From PLOWO2-12-38-17 sp963709355 (GTDB lineage Bacteria; Planctomycetota; Brocadiia; Brocadiales; Brocadiaceae), in the NCBI GenBank assembly GCA_963709355.1, contig CAVPVY010000005.1, positions 1,116,001 through 1,180,000 of the forward strand: a stretch of DNA of 64,000 bases. The letters run 5' to 3'. Positions 35,601 to 43,580 of this stretch are shown piece after piece. The position numbers and the translations under genes are program-made. Below the pieces are notes generated by a model, which was not told the origin of the DNA, made no database searches, and saw only the letters and a program-made list of their open reading frames with translations. The stretch's first letter is position 1. The number at the start of each line of letters is the position of its first letter.

Positions 35601-35833
35601 GAGTAAAGATGCGCAATACTGTGGTAGTTACTGTGACGGGCGAAGATGATTGTCCAGTGGAGGGAGATATTGTGAGAACGAAGGTATTTAATCCAGAGAT
35701 AGTAATGATATCTCCAAGAAGGCAGGTGACAGATGAAAACGGAGAGGCGGTATTTACAATAAAGTCATCGGATAAAGCAGGCAATGCAGTGGTTATATTT
35801 AGGGACGGAAGCCTGATTACACGGTTCCTGTGA
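31748..35833 (+). CDS. SBBP seven-blade propeller protein B, main part
   Basis: 1361 residues from a TTG in frame with the signal-peptide fragment. The N-terminal domain is nearly identical to A (to about residue 315). Seven SBBP repeats follow, more divergent among themselves than those of A. A Thr/Pro linker (34030-34255) and two Ig-like segments come next. Two carboxypeptidase-regulatory-like repeats follow (GGIVTEAETGLLIAGATVRI and GGIVGQVTDAVTGAPIAGAS), then the C-terminal domain shared with A (EPDLLILRVKMRNTVVVTVT). The last residues are frameshifted: the conserved VPVKVVK-stop of A is present one frame over (stop at 35845-35847). Probably a secreted or surface protein. Confidence 0.84.
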   Translation: MHSPKGIFTLKRGTHPLIPSRDVISETHPRPLLLEGSSGCLTDASFLVGRSETQPQPLLIEGRSGVATKEDVSPLPLRERDRVRSISLKEELVGAKVKAIKGEDPSITKVSYFKGNDPSKWKTNISTYDAVNLGEVYKGIELKLRAYGNNVEKLFCVKPGADPEQIKIRLSGLKDCGVQHSEITHPLVPSREGMNPKSETCGERGRTIQNPKLQINNAGELVAETGIGPVKFTKPIAYQEIDGKKQEVAVEYLVAACEVRSIPLYQEGQGVCEALNTNPLPDIHNCSLTYGFKVASYDKTKDLIIDPLLASTFLGGSDEEIGYSTALDSDGNIYVAGYTKSSNFPITIGAYDTSVYGGSDAFVSKLNGDLTSLIASTFLGGSSEDGCNSLAIDSNGNVYVTGYTYSTDFPTTTGAYDTSYNGGYNDTFILKLNGDLINLHASTYLGGSSYDYAHSIIINSSGNIYISGYTYSSNFPTTIGAYDTSHSINEPDVFVSKLSSNLTSLLASTYLSGSSGGFGFSMVTDSSGNIYVTGQAFSSGFPTTTGAYDTSYNYDDAFVSKLSSDLTSLLASTYLGGSSGESSRSIVLDSDGNVYVTGYTDSSDFPITAGSYDTSYNGGDDVFISKLNKDLTSLLASTYLGGSSEDQSCYIAIDTDGNIYTTGLTWSSNFPTTTGAYDNSYKNIFVSKLNVGLTIILASTYFGGTDGDYTESITISPSGNVYVTGLTSSSNFPTTSGAYDTSNNGSSDVFVSKLDGNLSASTDTPTPTTTATPTATKTPTATPTPTVTPTKTVTPTSTKTPTPTATATKTPTPTATMTATPTPTVTKTPTPSPTPIALGNLSLSKELAYLVGDTIVATVVDKDRNTTGAADTLTTALKVAGANYDATNSGGDLKMNLVENGVNTGTFLATITTGATTTGGGTSANSGTIKTQQGGVVNVVYTDTNPLSASTTKQLTFSSFDATLEFNSDPTPLGAYALLTLADAERNTNAATAESLLSDVFIQTSSVNSTKVRMVESGDDTGTFVGSIKVASSGGTTEYTQIQAAEGDTLTSTYVDETNTTGSSRTVTDTAAVVCGGDIGGIVTEAETGLLIAGATVRIVHGTTPIDSTTTNAHGAYAFLGIAEGDYTVAAQAEGYEDSTPALITVICFETATVDIALTPEIGPCKGVGGIVGQVTDAVTGAPIAGASVAYGVGTSRQNFTLIDSTTTNAQGLYEFQGILCGEDYNVAARADGYENSTPQQATVVDGGRTQVDFSLTPIETPTPTPIICNEATDIDAEPDLLILRVKMRNTVVVTVTGEDDCPVEGDIVRTKVFNPEIVMISPRRQVTDENGEAVFTIKSSDKAGNAVVIFRDGSLITRFL

Positions 35834-35880
35834 AAGTGGTAAAATAGCGATTAGGGGTCAGACATTGGCAGTCAGTATTT

Positions 35881-35908
35881 GTCATGCTGAATGAAATGAA
35901 GCATCTCT
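35881..35908 (+). repeat. Copy of the dispersed GTCATGCTGAATGAA repeat
   Basis: GTCATGCTGAATGAAATGAA then GCATCTCT, directly after the SBBP-B gene. The clearest copy in the window. Confidence 0.6.
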
Positions 35909-35964
35909 TGTTTGCCTGAAATTAATATATCTATTAATTGGAATTTATTAGCGGAGACAATAAC

Positions 35965-36396
35965 ATGAGAAGAATTATAAGTTTGTTAATATTTGTATTA
36001 GCTTTAATATATTGTTTTGATTTACAAGCTAAGGAATATTTTGAGATTGTTGAGAGTGAAACTGATTTAGAAGTTAATCTTGAGTCTATTACTGTTCCTA
36101 CAGGTTCTATTAAAGAACAAATAATTCCTTTAACTCATGTTAAGTCTAAAAATTATACAGGAGTAATAGGTTTTATAAGAGAAAATGCTTTAGATGATTA
36201 TAAAATTATGTTACCTAATGAAAATTATGTAAATCCTAATTTTCATATTAGATATGAAATCGCATATAAAAAGGATGGGGGTTTAATAGCTCTTATAAGA
36301 AGGCTCGAAAACAGAAGTGATGTTGAAGGTTGGACTCTTGATACCAGAGTGGTATATATTGACTGGTATTTATTACGAGTAAGAGAGCTTCAATAG
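35965..36396 (+). CDS. Small secreted protein of unknown function
   Basis: 143 residues from the ATG at 35965 (GGAG nine bases upstream), starting with a Sec signal peptide MRRIISLLIFVLALIYCFDL ending near QAKEYF. The mature part is acidic and beta-rich, with no cysteines and no recognised domain. It follows SBBP gene B by 130 bp and is followed 33 bp later by another small secreted protein, so the two may be co-expressed. Codon usage is more AT-rich than in the housekeeping genes, perhaps pointing to acquired DNA. Confidence 0.65.
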   Translation: MRRIISLLIFVLALIYCFDLQAKEYFEIVESETDLEVNLESITVPTGSIKEQIIPLTHVKSKNYTGVIGFIRENALDDYKIMLPNENYVNPNFHIRYEIAYKKDGGLIALIRRLENRSDVEGWTLDTRVVYIDWYLLRVRELQ

Positions 36397-36429
36397 TTGT
36401 TATAAAATATAACTTTTAAGGAGGGAAAA

Positions 36430-36861
36430 ATGAAAAGGCTAATAATGGTTTTTATTTTTGTGCTTGTAAGTTTTATTGCTACATGTAATGCAGATGATTT
36501 TAATATAATTAAGCAAGGAACATACAATTTAACATTGGAGCAGAAAACAATTTCTGCAAATAGTTGTATTGTAGAGATATTTGATATTGATTCTATTGGT
36601 AATAAAATACCAGACCAGATATTTGCAACAGTAGAATCTGGGGAATGGATTTCTAATTTACCCTCTGCTGTAACTGTTTCATTTAGCGATAACACAGTTG
36701 ATAAAATTATAGAATATTGGGATGTAAGCTTTGCAAATGTCAAAAATGGAGGAAGGGTAATTTTTACAAGAACTATAATTAATAATGATCCTATCGAGAG
36801 AGAATCGTATAACTGGAATATCCTTTTTAAATGTAAATATATAAAATACAAACAAGGATAA
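36430..36861 (+). CDS. Small secreted protein of unknown function
   Basis: 143 residues with an N-terminal signal (MKRLIMVFIFVLVSFIATCN ending at NADDF). AAGGAGGG precedes the ATG. The mature part is predicted beta-rich (YNLTLEQKTISANSCIVEIF, DKIIEYWDVSFANVKNGGRV) and has two cysteines. It is not recognisable as any family. It is not clearly similar to the preceding protein except in size and export signal. Possibly a pair of extracellular partner proteins. Confidence 0.65.
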   Translation: MKRLIMVFIFVLVSFIATCNADDFNIIKQGTYNLTLEQKTISANSCIVEIFDIDSIGNKIPDQIFATVESGEWISNLPSAVTVSFSDNTVDKIIEYWDVSFANVKNGGRVIFTRTIINNDPIERESYNWNILFKCKYIKYKQG

Positions 36862-37152
36862 TATATATAGCAATAATATCTGATGGAACTGCAAGCATAG
36901 TAAGTGGTAAGTTATCATTGTCAGAATACGTATAAATGGTAGACGCAACATTCCAGATTGCATTCTTTCACAGGCGTAAAGCCTGCGGCTACAAATGTCA
37001 TGCTAAAACCCTCGCATGTGTCTTTCCTTCATTTTGTTCAGGACTGCGTCTGGGCGAAGCAAAGAATCTAATTTGATTATTTACATATTAATATTTAAAC
37101 ATAAAATCCTTAAGAACCTTAATTTTAAAGAAATTAAAGGGGTATTTATTAT
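36862..37152. other. Intergenic region with a composite dispersed repeat
   Basis: 291 bp. 36997-37069 holds GTCATGCTAAAACCCTCGCA and, further on, CTGGGCGAAGCAAAGAATCT, which are two halves of the same dispersed repeat type. The DUF364 gene start has AAAGGGG upstream. No gene is seen. Confidence 0.5.
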
Positions 37153-38019
37153 ATGTATGAGAAAAAGTCTATTGTTAAGGAATTAATAGAGATTATCAGA
37201 GAGTCTGACATAATAAACCTGTTTAATATTAAACCAAAAGATGTACGAATAGGGGTGTTTTATACAGGAGTTGTATTAAGCACGGGGCACGCAGGCGTGT
37301 CATATACCCCTGTTCAGGAAATACCAGAGGCGGTGTGCTGTCCTCGTTCTCATGCAAAGATGCCGCAGGCAGGAGAATTAATTAAATTAACTACTGATGA
37401 CCTTATGGAATACGCTATAGACGACAATGTTCTAAAGGCGGCGGTTGGTATTGCAACAATAAATGCGCTCTCTGCAATCTTGTTTGAAGATAGTAAATGT
37501 AAGTACAAATCATTTATTTACGGAGATGCATTAGACCTTATAGAGATTACAGAAAAAGATACGGTGGTTATGGTTGGGGCGTTTCCGCCATTTATAAAGA
37601 GAATCCAGGAGGTTGCTAAGAAACTGTTTGTCATCGAGAAGAATCCGAAGGCAGTCGGTAAAAACGACATGGTTAAGATAGAACCAGATAACCGACTGCA
37701 GGAGATTGTGCCTGAGGGGGATATAATTATTATAACCGGTGTTACGCTTGTTAATCATACTCTCGAACCTATTCTTGGACTCGCAAGGAAGGCAAGCGAG
37801 ATTGTCATTGTCGGACCTACTGCTAGTATGTATCCAGAGCCGCTTTTTAAAAGGGGTGTTACTGTACTGGGCGGTGTGAAGGTTACTGATCCAGAGAAGA
37901 TGATACACATTATTGGTGAGGCAGGCTCCGGGTACGATTTCTTTGCAAACTGCGCAGAGAAGATTGTGATACGCAACGAGGTTGTTTCTGACGTTAAACG
38001 ATATAAACAGCCCGCATAA
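37153..38019 (+). CDS. DUF4213/DUF364 putative heavy-metal chelation protein
   Basis: 288 residues. The N-terminal part (RIGVFYTGVVLSTGHAGVSY) matches DUF4213. The C-terminal part is the Rossmann-like DUF364 domain (VVMVGAFPPFIKRIQEVAKK, GDIIIITGVTLVNHTLEPIL, SEIVIVGPTASMYPEPLFKR, GVTVLGGVKVTDPEKM). The family is described as putative heavy-metal chelation, often next to metal or cofactor genes. An SCCPR-like cysteine pair (EAVCCPRSHAKMP) is present. No metal gene is adjacent here. It is convergent with the glycosyltransferase. Confidence 0.82.
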   Translation: MYEKKSIVKELIEIIRESDIINLFNIKPKDVRIGVFYTGVVLSTGHAGVSYTPVQEIPEAVCCPRSHAKMPQAGELIKLTTDDLMEYAIDDNVLKAAVGIATINALSAILFEDSKCKYKSFIYGDALDLIEITEKDTVVMVGAFPPFIKRIQEVAKKLFVIEKNPKAVGKNDMVKIEPDNRLQEIVPEGDIIIITGVTLVNHTLEPILGLARKASEIVIVGPTASMYPEPLFKRGVTVLGGVKVTDPEKMIHIIGEAGSGYDFFANCAEKIVIRNEVVSDVKRYKQPA

Positions 38020-38051
38020 TTAAGAAATCACTAAAAAGTATCTGTATTTTT

Positions 38052-39587
38052 TTATTTAAACCGAAATATCTTAAAACCAGGGATGCTGAGTTCGCTATCT
38101 AAAATAGTCGAAGGATAAAACCACAACTTTGAGAACTCGTTCAGATAATCTTTGTCTGAATCATAAAAGACAAAGAGTGATGATGCTGGCATGGTTCCTT
38201 TGTATATGAAGCTGTTATAGAGTTTCCTAATCTCTGATGTGTTTTCTGGACCTAAAAGATTCAGCGACCAGAGCAGTTTTATTCGATGTTTTTGATCTTC
38301 AGGCATTAGATAATAAAAAGTAAACACATTCGCATTAGATATAAATATATATTCGCTATCTGTTTGAGCCAGCTTCTTTACAATCTGACGGTGGTCATAA
38401 TAATCCCAGGTGTTATCATATTTGCCTCCCACGTATACAGAAGGACTGATAAAGCCATTTGAACGGCTATTAGGTGTATAGTAATTGAGCAGGAGTAAAA
38501 TTAGATTTAATAGAATAAATGCGCTGCCTGTAATGCGCCATTTCCATGCGTTAAACTCCTTTATCCACATGCCAATTAAAATTGGAAGGAGCCAGACAGG
38601 GATTATCCAGAGGCGTGAGCCCATGGAGCCGAAAGGCGTAATGTACCAGATTCCAAAAAAGTTAAGCACCAGAAAAACCCATATCCCACAGGATGTTTTT
38701 TTCTCGTTTCTTTTGTGTCTTAGATAAAAGAACGTTGCCAAAATGAATATTAGAATCCCCAACATTTCCCAGGCGAAAGGAATAGTGCTTCCGCCGGAGA
38801 AACGGGCGTAAAGCCCATCTCCTGATAGAGTATAAAGAAGATTTAATAGTGAAGACTTTATAGAAGCAAGCGGGATTGATGGTTTATCTGGGATTAAAAC
38901 CTTTCCATAAATCAAAGCCGTGAAGAATCTAGGAATCAAGCCAATAAAAAAACCTATAGAGAAGTAAATACTTTGAGAAATAAATTTGTATAAGCCGGGC
39001 CACAAAAATATCAAATAGCATATAATAAGTGATAAGGCACCAGGCAGAAATATTACATGGTTCCAAATTCCTAATGACAAGAGGAAGCCAGCCAAAATAT
39101 AGCCAATTATACTTATATGTTTTTTTTGATTCAGGCAGAGTTTGACGTAAATCCAAATCGTACCAAAGAAAAGGAAGGGATTAAGGACAAATATTTCACC
39201 ACAAAGCCGAGAAAACATAATAAGTGGTGGAAAGGTTATAAGAAAGCATGCTACCCATCTTGCACGAATATGAGAATATTGGCGTATAATATCAAAAATA
39301 GCAGCAATAGTTACAAGCGCAAAAACAGGACCTAAGAGACGTAAACTCCATATTGTATTTCCAAATATTTTTGTAATAATAGCGAGCAAATAAGCATAGA
39401 CGGGCGATGTATAATAGTTAAAAATACCAGACAGTGGTCTTGCACCATTCAGAATCATTTCTGCAGAAAGACCAAATATTGCCTCATCCCTATGTAGTCC
39501 GACAAGATCGTCAAGTTTCCAGAACAGGATAATGACACCGGCTGTCAGCCAGGCTAAATAACATGAATATCTTTTTATGTTGTTCAT
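38052..39587 (-). CDS. Glycosyltransferase family 39 / ArnT-like membrane protein
   Basis: 511 residues with about 11-12 hydrophobic helices in the first 380 and a soluble C-terminal domain. Near the N-terminus, LVGLHRDEAIFGLSAEMILN contains the D-E motif typical of GT-C enzymes that use polyprenyl-phosphate sugars (PMT_2 family). Such proteins transfer sugars to lipids or proteins on the periplasmic side. The substrate cannot be told. It stands alone between the DUF364 gene (convergent) and deoC. Confidence 0.8.
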   Translation of the reverse strand: MNNIKRYSCYLAWLTAGVIILFWKLDDLVGLHRDEAIFGLSAEMILNGARPLSGIFNYYTSPVYAYLLAIITKIFGNTIWSLRLLGPVFALVTIAAIFDIIRQYSHIRARWVACFLITFPPLIMFSRLCGEIFVLNPFLFFGTIWIYVKLCLNQKKHISIIGYILAGFLLSLGIWNHVIFLPGALSLIICYLIFLWPGLYKFISQSIYFSIGFFIGLIPRFFTALIYGKVLIPDKPSIPLASIKSSLLNLLYTLSGDGLYARFSGGSTIPFAWEMLGILIFILATFFYLRHKRNEKKTSCGIWVFLVLNFFGIWYITPFGSMGSRLWIIPVWLLPILIGMWIKEFNAWKWRITGSAFILLNLILLLLNYYTPNSRSNGFISPSVYVGGKYDNTWDYYDHRQIVKKLAQTDSEYIFISNANVFTFYYLMPEDQKHRIKLLWSLNLLGPENTSEIRKLYNSFIYKGTMPASSLFVFYDSDKDYLNEFSKLWFYPSTILDSELSIPGFKIFRFK

Positions 39588-39708
39588 TTTGTTATAAATA
39601 GTGCATCTAAAAACCTCTTGAATATTTTACATATAACAAGACAATGTATTTCCTGCAATTTATAGAATCAATAATGATTAATGCTATTCGACTATTTATA
39701 AGTTTATT

Positions 39709-40488
39709 CTATAATCGTTCCGTTACAATTGCTACTGAGGATGAACAACCTAACAAGTTTGCCCCGGCTTCTACTAAAGCAAGTGCACTGTGAAAATCAT
39801 GAATTCCACCAGAAGCTTTTATGCCTACTTTGTCGCCTGACACAGCTCTCAGCAATTTGACGTCCTCGACAGTTGCCCCATGCGTATTGATACCTGTTGA
39901 GGTCTTAATAAATGTTGCCCCTGCGCGAATTGACAATAAACAGGCAGCAATCTTTTCGGTGTCCATAAGAAGTCCTGTTTCAATTATTACTTTTACAGGG
40001 ATATTACCAGCAACTTCAGCAACTGAGCGTATATCGTGATAAACCGTTCTATAATCAACCTCTTTCAGTGCGCCTATAGGAATAACCATATCTACTTCAT
40101 TTGCGCCCTGTTTAATAACATGTTTTGTTTCCGCTACTTTTGTGATAGTTAGGTTGGCACCTAATGGAAATCCTACTACAGAAATAACCAGACAAGTGCT
40201 TCCAGATAATTGTTGTCGTGCTTCGTTAACGAAGGAAGGGTTTACGCAGACCCCACGAAAATTGAATTGCTTTGCTTCATTACAAAGCCTGATAATATCT
40301 TTGTGATTTGCCTCTGGCTTAAGAAGGGTATGTTCAATTAATGGGGCTAAATCTAAAGGATGTTTAATATTTATTGGTTTCCACAAGTATTTGCGAGACG
40401 GTGATTCATAAGATTTAATACCTATTGCATCAAATTCATCGGTAAACTTTTTGATTACGGTATAATAATTTTCACCTGCAGGGCACAT
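39709..40488 (-). CDS. deoC: Deoxyribose-phosphate aldolase
   Basis: Splits 2-deoxyribose 5-phosphate into glyceraldehyde 3-phosphate and acetaldehyde in nucleoside catabolism. Clear signatures are IEHTLLKPEANHKDIIRLCN, GANEVDMVIPIGAL, VKVIIETGLL, and the Schiff-base lysine in GATFIKTSTGI, followed by GIKASGGIHDFHSALALVEA. The protein has about 45 extra N-terminal residues compared with the usual 215-225. No strong Shine-Dalgarno precedes its ATG, so the start is uncertain. It lies 12 bp downstream of the amidase. Confidence 0.93.
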   Translation of the reverse strand: MCPAGENYYTVIKKFTDEFDAIGIKSYESPSRKYLWKPINIKHPLDLAPLIEHTLLKPEANHKDIIRLCNEAKQFNFRGVCVNPSFVNEARQQLSGSTCLVISVVGFPLGANLTITKVAETKHVIKQGANEVDMVIPIGALKEVDYRTVYHDIRSVAEVAGNIPVKVIIETGLLMDTEKIAACLLSIRAGATFIKTSTGINTHGATVEDVKLLRAVSGDKVGIKASGGIHDFHSALALVEAGANLLGCSSSVAIVTERL

Positions 40489-40500
40489 TGCAAAACTCAG

Positions 40501-41280
40501 TTATTTTAATTCGAAGAATCTATTAATGGCGCTATTTATTGCACTGACAATCTTTATTCTGGTGTCGTCAAGAGACAATGCTGTTTCTTCATGAGGATTG
40601 ATAATAGTACCACATTCTATTACAACTGATGGACTCTTCATGTTATTCAGTACATAAAGTCCCCATGGGCTTATTCTGTTATATACACCTGTTTCCTTGT
40701 CAATGCATATCATTCCTTCTTTATCAACGTGATAGATATTTGGCTTAAAATCATCCTTCAGCATTTCATCTGCAAGTAATTGTGCGAAGGCCTTGCTCTC
40801 TTCAGGAAAGAGATTATTTTCAGAATAATGGACTGAAAAGCCGCTCATGTCATTCCACAGTGGACTGCCTTCTCCAGCCTGAATTGCCTTTTTAATATCA
40901 TCTGCCTGTGCAGAATCATGATGGATTTCAATGTAAAGGTCAGGAGTGATTTCATTGGCATATTCTACACGTTCTCGTAAACCCATATTATTTGATGCTA
41001 GAATGGCATGGTATTGTATATCTGGAATATGATAACGCTCATTCTCAAAGTATCTGACTACGGCGTCATTGAATTGATATTCAAATATTCCTGAATAGGA
41101 TTTAGCCCCCATATTGTCAATATTAGATACTGGTTTACTCACATGGCCTGAAACGATAAACACAATATGTGTTGTTTTAGCAGATCCAGAAAGGGAAATA
41201 TTGAAAGATGCGCTCATAATAAAACAGATTAAAGTAAACAATAAGAATCTGAATTTAATACTATTTATACGATAATGCAT
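40501..41280 (-). CDS. N-acetylmuramoyl-L-alanine amidase-like (Amidase_3) protein
   Basis: 259 residues with a signal peptide (FRFLLFTLICFIMSASFNIS). The zinc-amidase fold is suggested by conserved positions: IVFIVSGHVSK (His), GIFEYQFNDAVVRY (Glu), DLYIEIHHDSAQ (His) and SPSVVIECGTIINPHEETAL (catalytic Glu). It would cleave the bond between MurNAc and the stem peptide in the periplasm. The middle insert (about residues 120-200) is longer than usual. It lies between the radical SAM gene and deoC on the same strand. Confidence 0.78.
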   Translation of the reverse strand: MHYRINSIKFRFLLFTLICFIMSASFNISLSGSAKTTHIVFIVSGHVSKPVSNIDNMGAKSYSGIFEYQFNDAVVRYFENERYHIPDIQYHAILASNNMGLRERVEYANEITPDLYIEIHHDSAQADDIKKAIQAGEGSPLWNDMSGFSVHYSENNLFPEESKAFAQLLADEMLKDDFKPNIYHVDKEGMICIDKETGVYNRISPWGLYVLNNMKSPSVVIECGTIINPHEETALSLDDTRIKIVSAINSAINRFFELK

Positions 41281-41420
41281 GTGTTTGCTGGAATGTTTGA
41301 GATTAAATCCATTTACACGGAAAAGTTATTTGGCGATCATATAACTACGTATTTTATATGATATTTTGTTAAACAACTCTATTATGTTTAGCAAAATGCA
41401 TGATTTTCTTAGCAAGAATA

Positions 41421-42173
41421 TCAACATATACTAACGGATTTTCCGCAGAAGTTGTAATTCAATCTCTGTACAATATTATTGATAAAGTCTTTTTCAAGCC
41501 AATTACTTAACTTCAGGTGATTATATATGTTGATAGTCTTTGTGATGTAATTCATCTTGTCAATAATAATAGAGTCAGCATAAGGACTTATTTTTTCCGA
41601 AAGTGCTTCTGGATTCATGGGTAATATAGGACCTATAAAGACATAAGTACTTATTCCGTTGTTATGTAATGTTTTTAACGTATCAATTCTTTTATTAATT
41701 GACGGGGCTTTTGGTTCAAAGAGCTTCCTCATGGCATCGTTATCAGTTGTGATGGTAATACCCACCTCAATGTCTTTAAATTTCTTTATCAGGTCTATAT
41801 CTCTCAAAACTAATGCGGACTTTGTGAGTATGTCAACGGAAAGCCTGTGTTGTAATAGTATTTCAAGACATTGCCTTGTAATTTTGTAGTCTGCTTCTAA
41901 CGGCTGATATGCATCTGTTACAGAGCTGATTAAAACTCGGCCGCCTGTAATACTTTTGAGTTGTTTCTGTAAGACTTCCGGTGCATTTATTTTGACGTCA
42001 ACAAAACTACCCCATGCCTCTGTATGACCTGTAAATCTTTTCATGAAGGTTGCATAACAGTATCCACAACTGTGCTCACAACCAATATAAGGGTTAATAC
42101 AATAATCAACGCCAGGAATCCCTGAGGTGGTAAGTATGGATTTAACCTTTGTTTCGCTAATAAGTAAGCTCAT
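41421..42173 (-). CDS. Radical SAM protein (SPL/Rv2578c-like)
   Basis: 250 residues from the ATG at 42173. The cluster motif NPYIGCEHSCGYCYATFMKR (CxxxCxxC) and SFVDVKINAPEVLQKQL, VLISSVTDAYQPLEADYKIT resemble the Rv2578c/spore-photoproduct-lyase-like radical SAM group; the substrate is unknown. An IS1595-type element is inserted immediately upstream. Its 8-bp target duplication lies at 42176-42183, so a longer reading from a GTG at 42206 would start inside the element. The insertion separates the gene from its original promoter region. Confidence 0.82.
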   Translation of the reverse strand: MSLLISETKVKSILTTSGIPGVDYCINPYIGCEHSCGYCYATFMKRFTGHTEAWGSFVDVKINAPEVLQKQLKSITGGRVLISSVTDAYQPLEADYKITRQCLEILLQHRLSVDILTKSALVLRDIDLIKKFKDIEVGITITTDNDAMRKLFEPKAPSINKRIDTLKTLHNNGISTYVFIGPILPMNPEALSEKISPYADSIIIDKMNYITKTINIYNHLKLSNWLEKDFINNIVQRLNYNFCGKSVSIC

Positions 42174-42183
42174 AATAAAATAT

Positions 42184-42919
42184 GGGTCTTGACTAGCACA
42201 GGGCACAGCAATATGCTTTAACCACAGTCAGGACAATGAAAAACAGGTATGCAAACCGTTCAAGAATTTCAGAGTCAAAAATAAGGCAATTGTTAAAGCA
42301 TTTTGCCCTTGATTTAGACGCACAGCAAATTGCTGTTTTATGTAATTTAAATCGCAACACTATTAATAGATACCTCCGTATGATAAGAACAAGAATATCT
42401 GAATTTTGTGAACAAGCCTCTCCATTCAGAGGAGAGATAGAAGTTGATGAATCCTATTTTGGCGCACGCAGACAAAAAGGCAAAAGAGGTAGAGGGGCTT
42501 ATGGTAAAACACCTGTTTTTGGTATTCTGCAAAGAGGCGGCAAAGTCTATACAGAGATTGTGCCAAACTGCGCTAAAGCCACGCTGCAAGCCATTATTAG
42601 AGGCAAGGTATCTCCTGAAAGCATTATTCATTCTGACCAATGGAGAGGCTATAGCGGACTGGTAGATATCGGCTATGAGAAGCACTATAGGGTTAAGCAC
42701 GGTGATGATGAGTTTGCTAATGATAAGAGTCATATTAATGGCATAGAGTCCTTCTGGTCTTATTCTAAAAGGCGACTTCAAAAGTTTCATGGTGTGCCTC
42801 AAAATACTTTCTATCTGCACCTTAAAGAATGTGAATTCAGATTTAATCATCGTAATGAAAATATTTATGCTATACTATTAAAAATGTTTAGAAAATACCC
42901 TCTGTGCTAGTCAAGACCC
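42184..42919 (+). mobile_element. Complete IS1595-type insertion sequence with 8-bp target duplication
   Basis: 736 bp. Left end GGGTCTTGACTAGCACAGGG, right end (reverse complement) GGGTCTTGACTAGCACAGAG: inverted repeats matching over 18 bp, then one mismatch. The flanks carry a perfect direct repeat TAAAATAT (42176-42183 and 42920-42927), the 8 bp expected for IS1595. One intact transposase gene lies inside. The perfect duplication and intact gene mean a recent insertion. Confidence 0.93.
42236..42910 (+). CDS. IS1595-family (ISXO2-like) transposase
   Basis: 224 residues. An N-terminal helix-turn-helix (DLDAQQIAVLCNLNRNTINR) precedes the ISXO2-like catalytic domain: EVDESYFGARRQKGKRGRGA, SIIHSDQWRGYSGL and HINGIESFWSYSKRRLQKFH, giving the acidic catalytic residues (D, D and N/E type). 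The element lacks the N-terminal zinc ribbon seen in the other IS in this window. The reading frame is complete. Confidence 0.92.
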   Translation: MKNRYANRSRISESKIRQLLKHFALDLDAQQIAVLCNLNRNTINRYLRMIRTRISEFCEQASPFRGEIEVDESYFGARRQKGKRGRGAYGKTPVFGILQRGGKVYTEIVPNCAKATLQAIIRGKVSPESIIHSDQWRGYSGLVDIGYEKHYRVKHGDDEFANDKSHINGIESFWSYSKRRLQKFHGVPQNTFYLHLKECEFRFNHRNENIYAILLKMFRKYPLC

Positions 42920-42993
42920 TAAAATATTAACAAAAAAAAGGTTATATCCTGGATTTGATTCTTTAAATAATAAGCACATTCTATGGTGTCTAG

Positions 42994-43464
42994 TCATGTG
43001 GTTTGACATGGAGGTACACGTTCCTTTAGAAGTGATTTCTTCTGTGACGTCAGGATTGTTTCAAGCTTCCAGCCATTACGGGCAAAATTGTCCTTTTGTT
43101 TTATTAGTAGCCACTCGTTTCCTTTCCCTCTGTCTTTAAGATGTACAAGCGTAAAATTACCCTTCAGTTTTCTGCCATTAAGTGAGAAACTTAACCTGTT
43201 ATTTTGTTCGTCAATAATGGTGAAACTGCCGCTGTCCCATATTACTACAGTACCCGCTCCGTATTGTCCTTGTGGAATAATCCCTTCAAAATCAATATAT
43301 TCTATGGGATGATCTTCTACCTGTATTGCAAGTCGTTTTTCAGAGGAACTCATTGAGGGCCCCTTTGGAATTGCCCAGGAACGAAGTACTCTGTTGATCT
43401 CCAGTCTGAAATCGTAATGGAGATGCGTCGAATGGTGTTCATGAACAACAAAGCGTGAATTCAT
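42994..43464 (-). CDS. Stand-alone LigD-type 3'-phosphoesterase domain
   Basis: 156 residues equal to the PE domain of bacterial NHEJ ligase LigD. RFVVHEHHSTHLHYDFRLEI contains the metal-binding histidines and aspartate, followed by RSWAIPKGPS, EDHPIEYIDFEGIIPQGQYG and GTVVIWDSGSF. It trims 3' ends of DNA, removing ribonucleotides and phosphates. Neither a ligase or polymerase domain nor ku is nearby. Such free-standing PE proteins are known in bacteria and archaea. A short C-terminal basic tail follows. Confidence 0.9.
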   Translation of the reverse strand: MNSRFVVHEHHSTHLHYDFRLEINRVLRSWAIPKGPSMSSSEKRLAIQVEDHPIEYIDFEGIIPQGQYGAGTVVIWDSGSFTIIDEQNNRLSFSLNGRKLKGNFTLVHLKDRGKGNEWLLIKQKDNFARNGWKLETILTSQKKSLLKERVPPCQTT

Positions 43465-43580
43465 AAATTAAAGACTGATTATTAATCCTACAAGGTGCAA
43501 TATTGTAATTTCTATTTGTTATTTTAATGAATAGGGGCGTACTGAATAGAAAAAGATAAATACTCGCAATTAATAATAAA

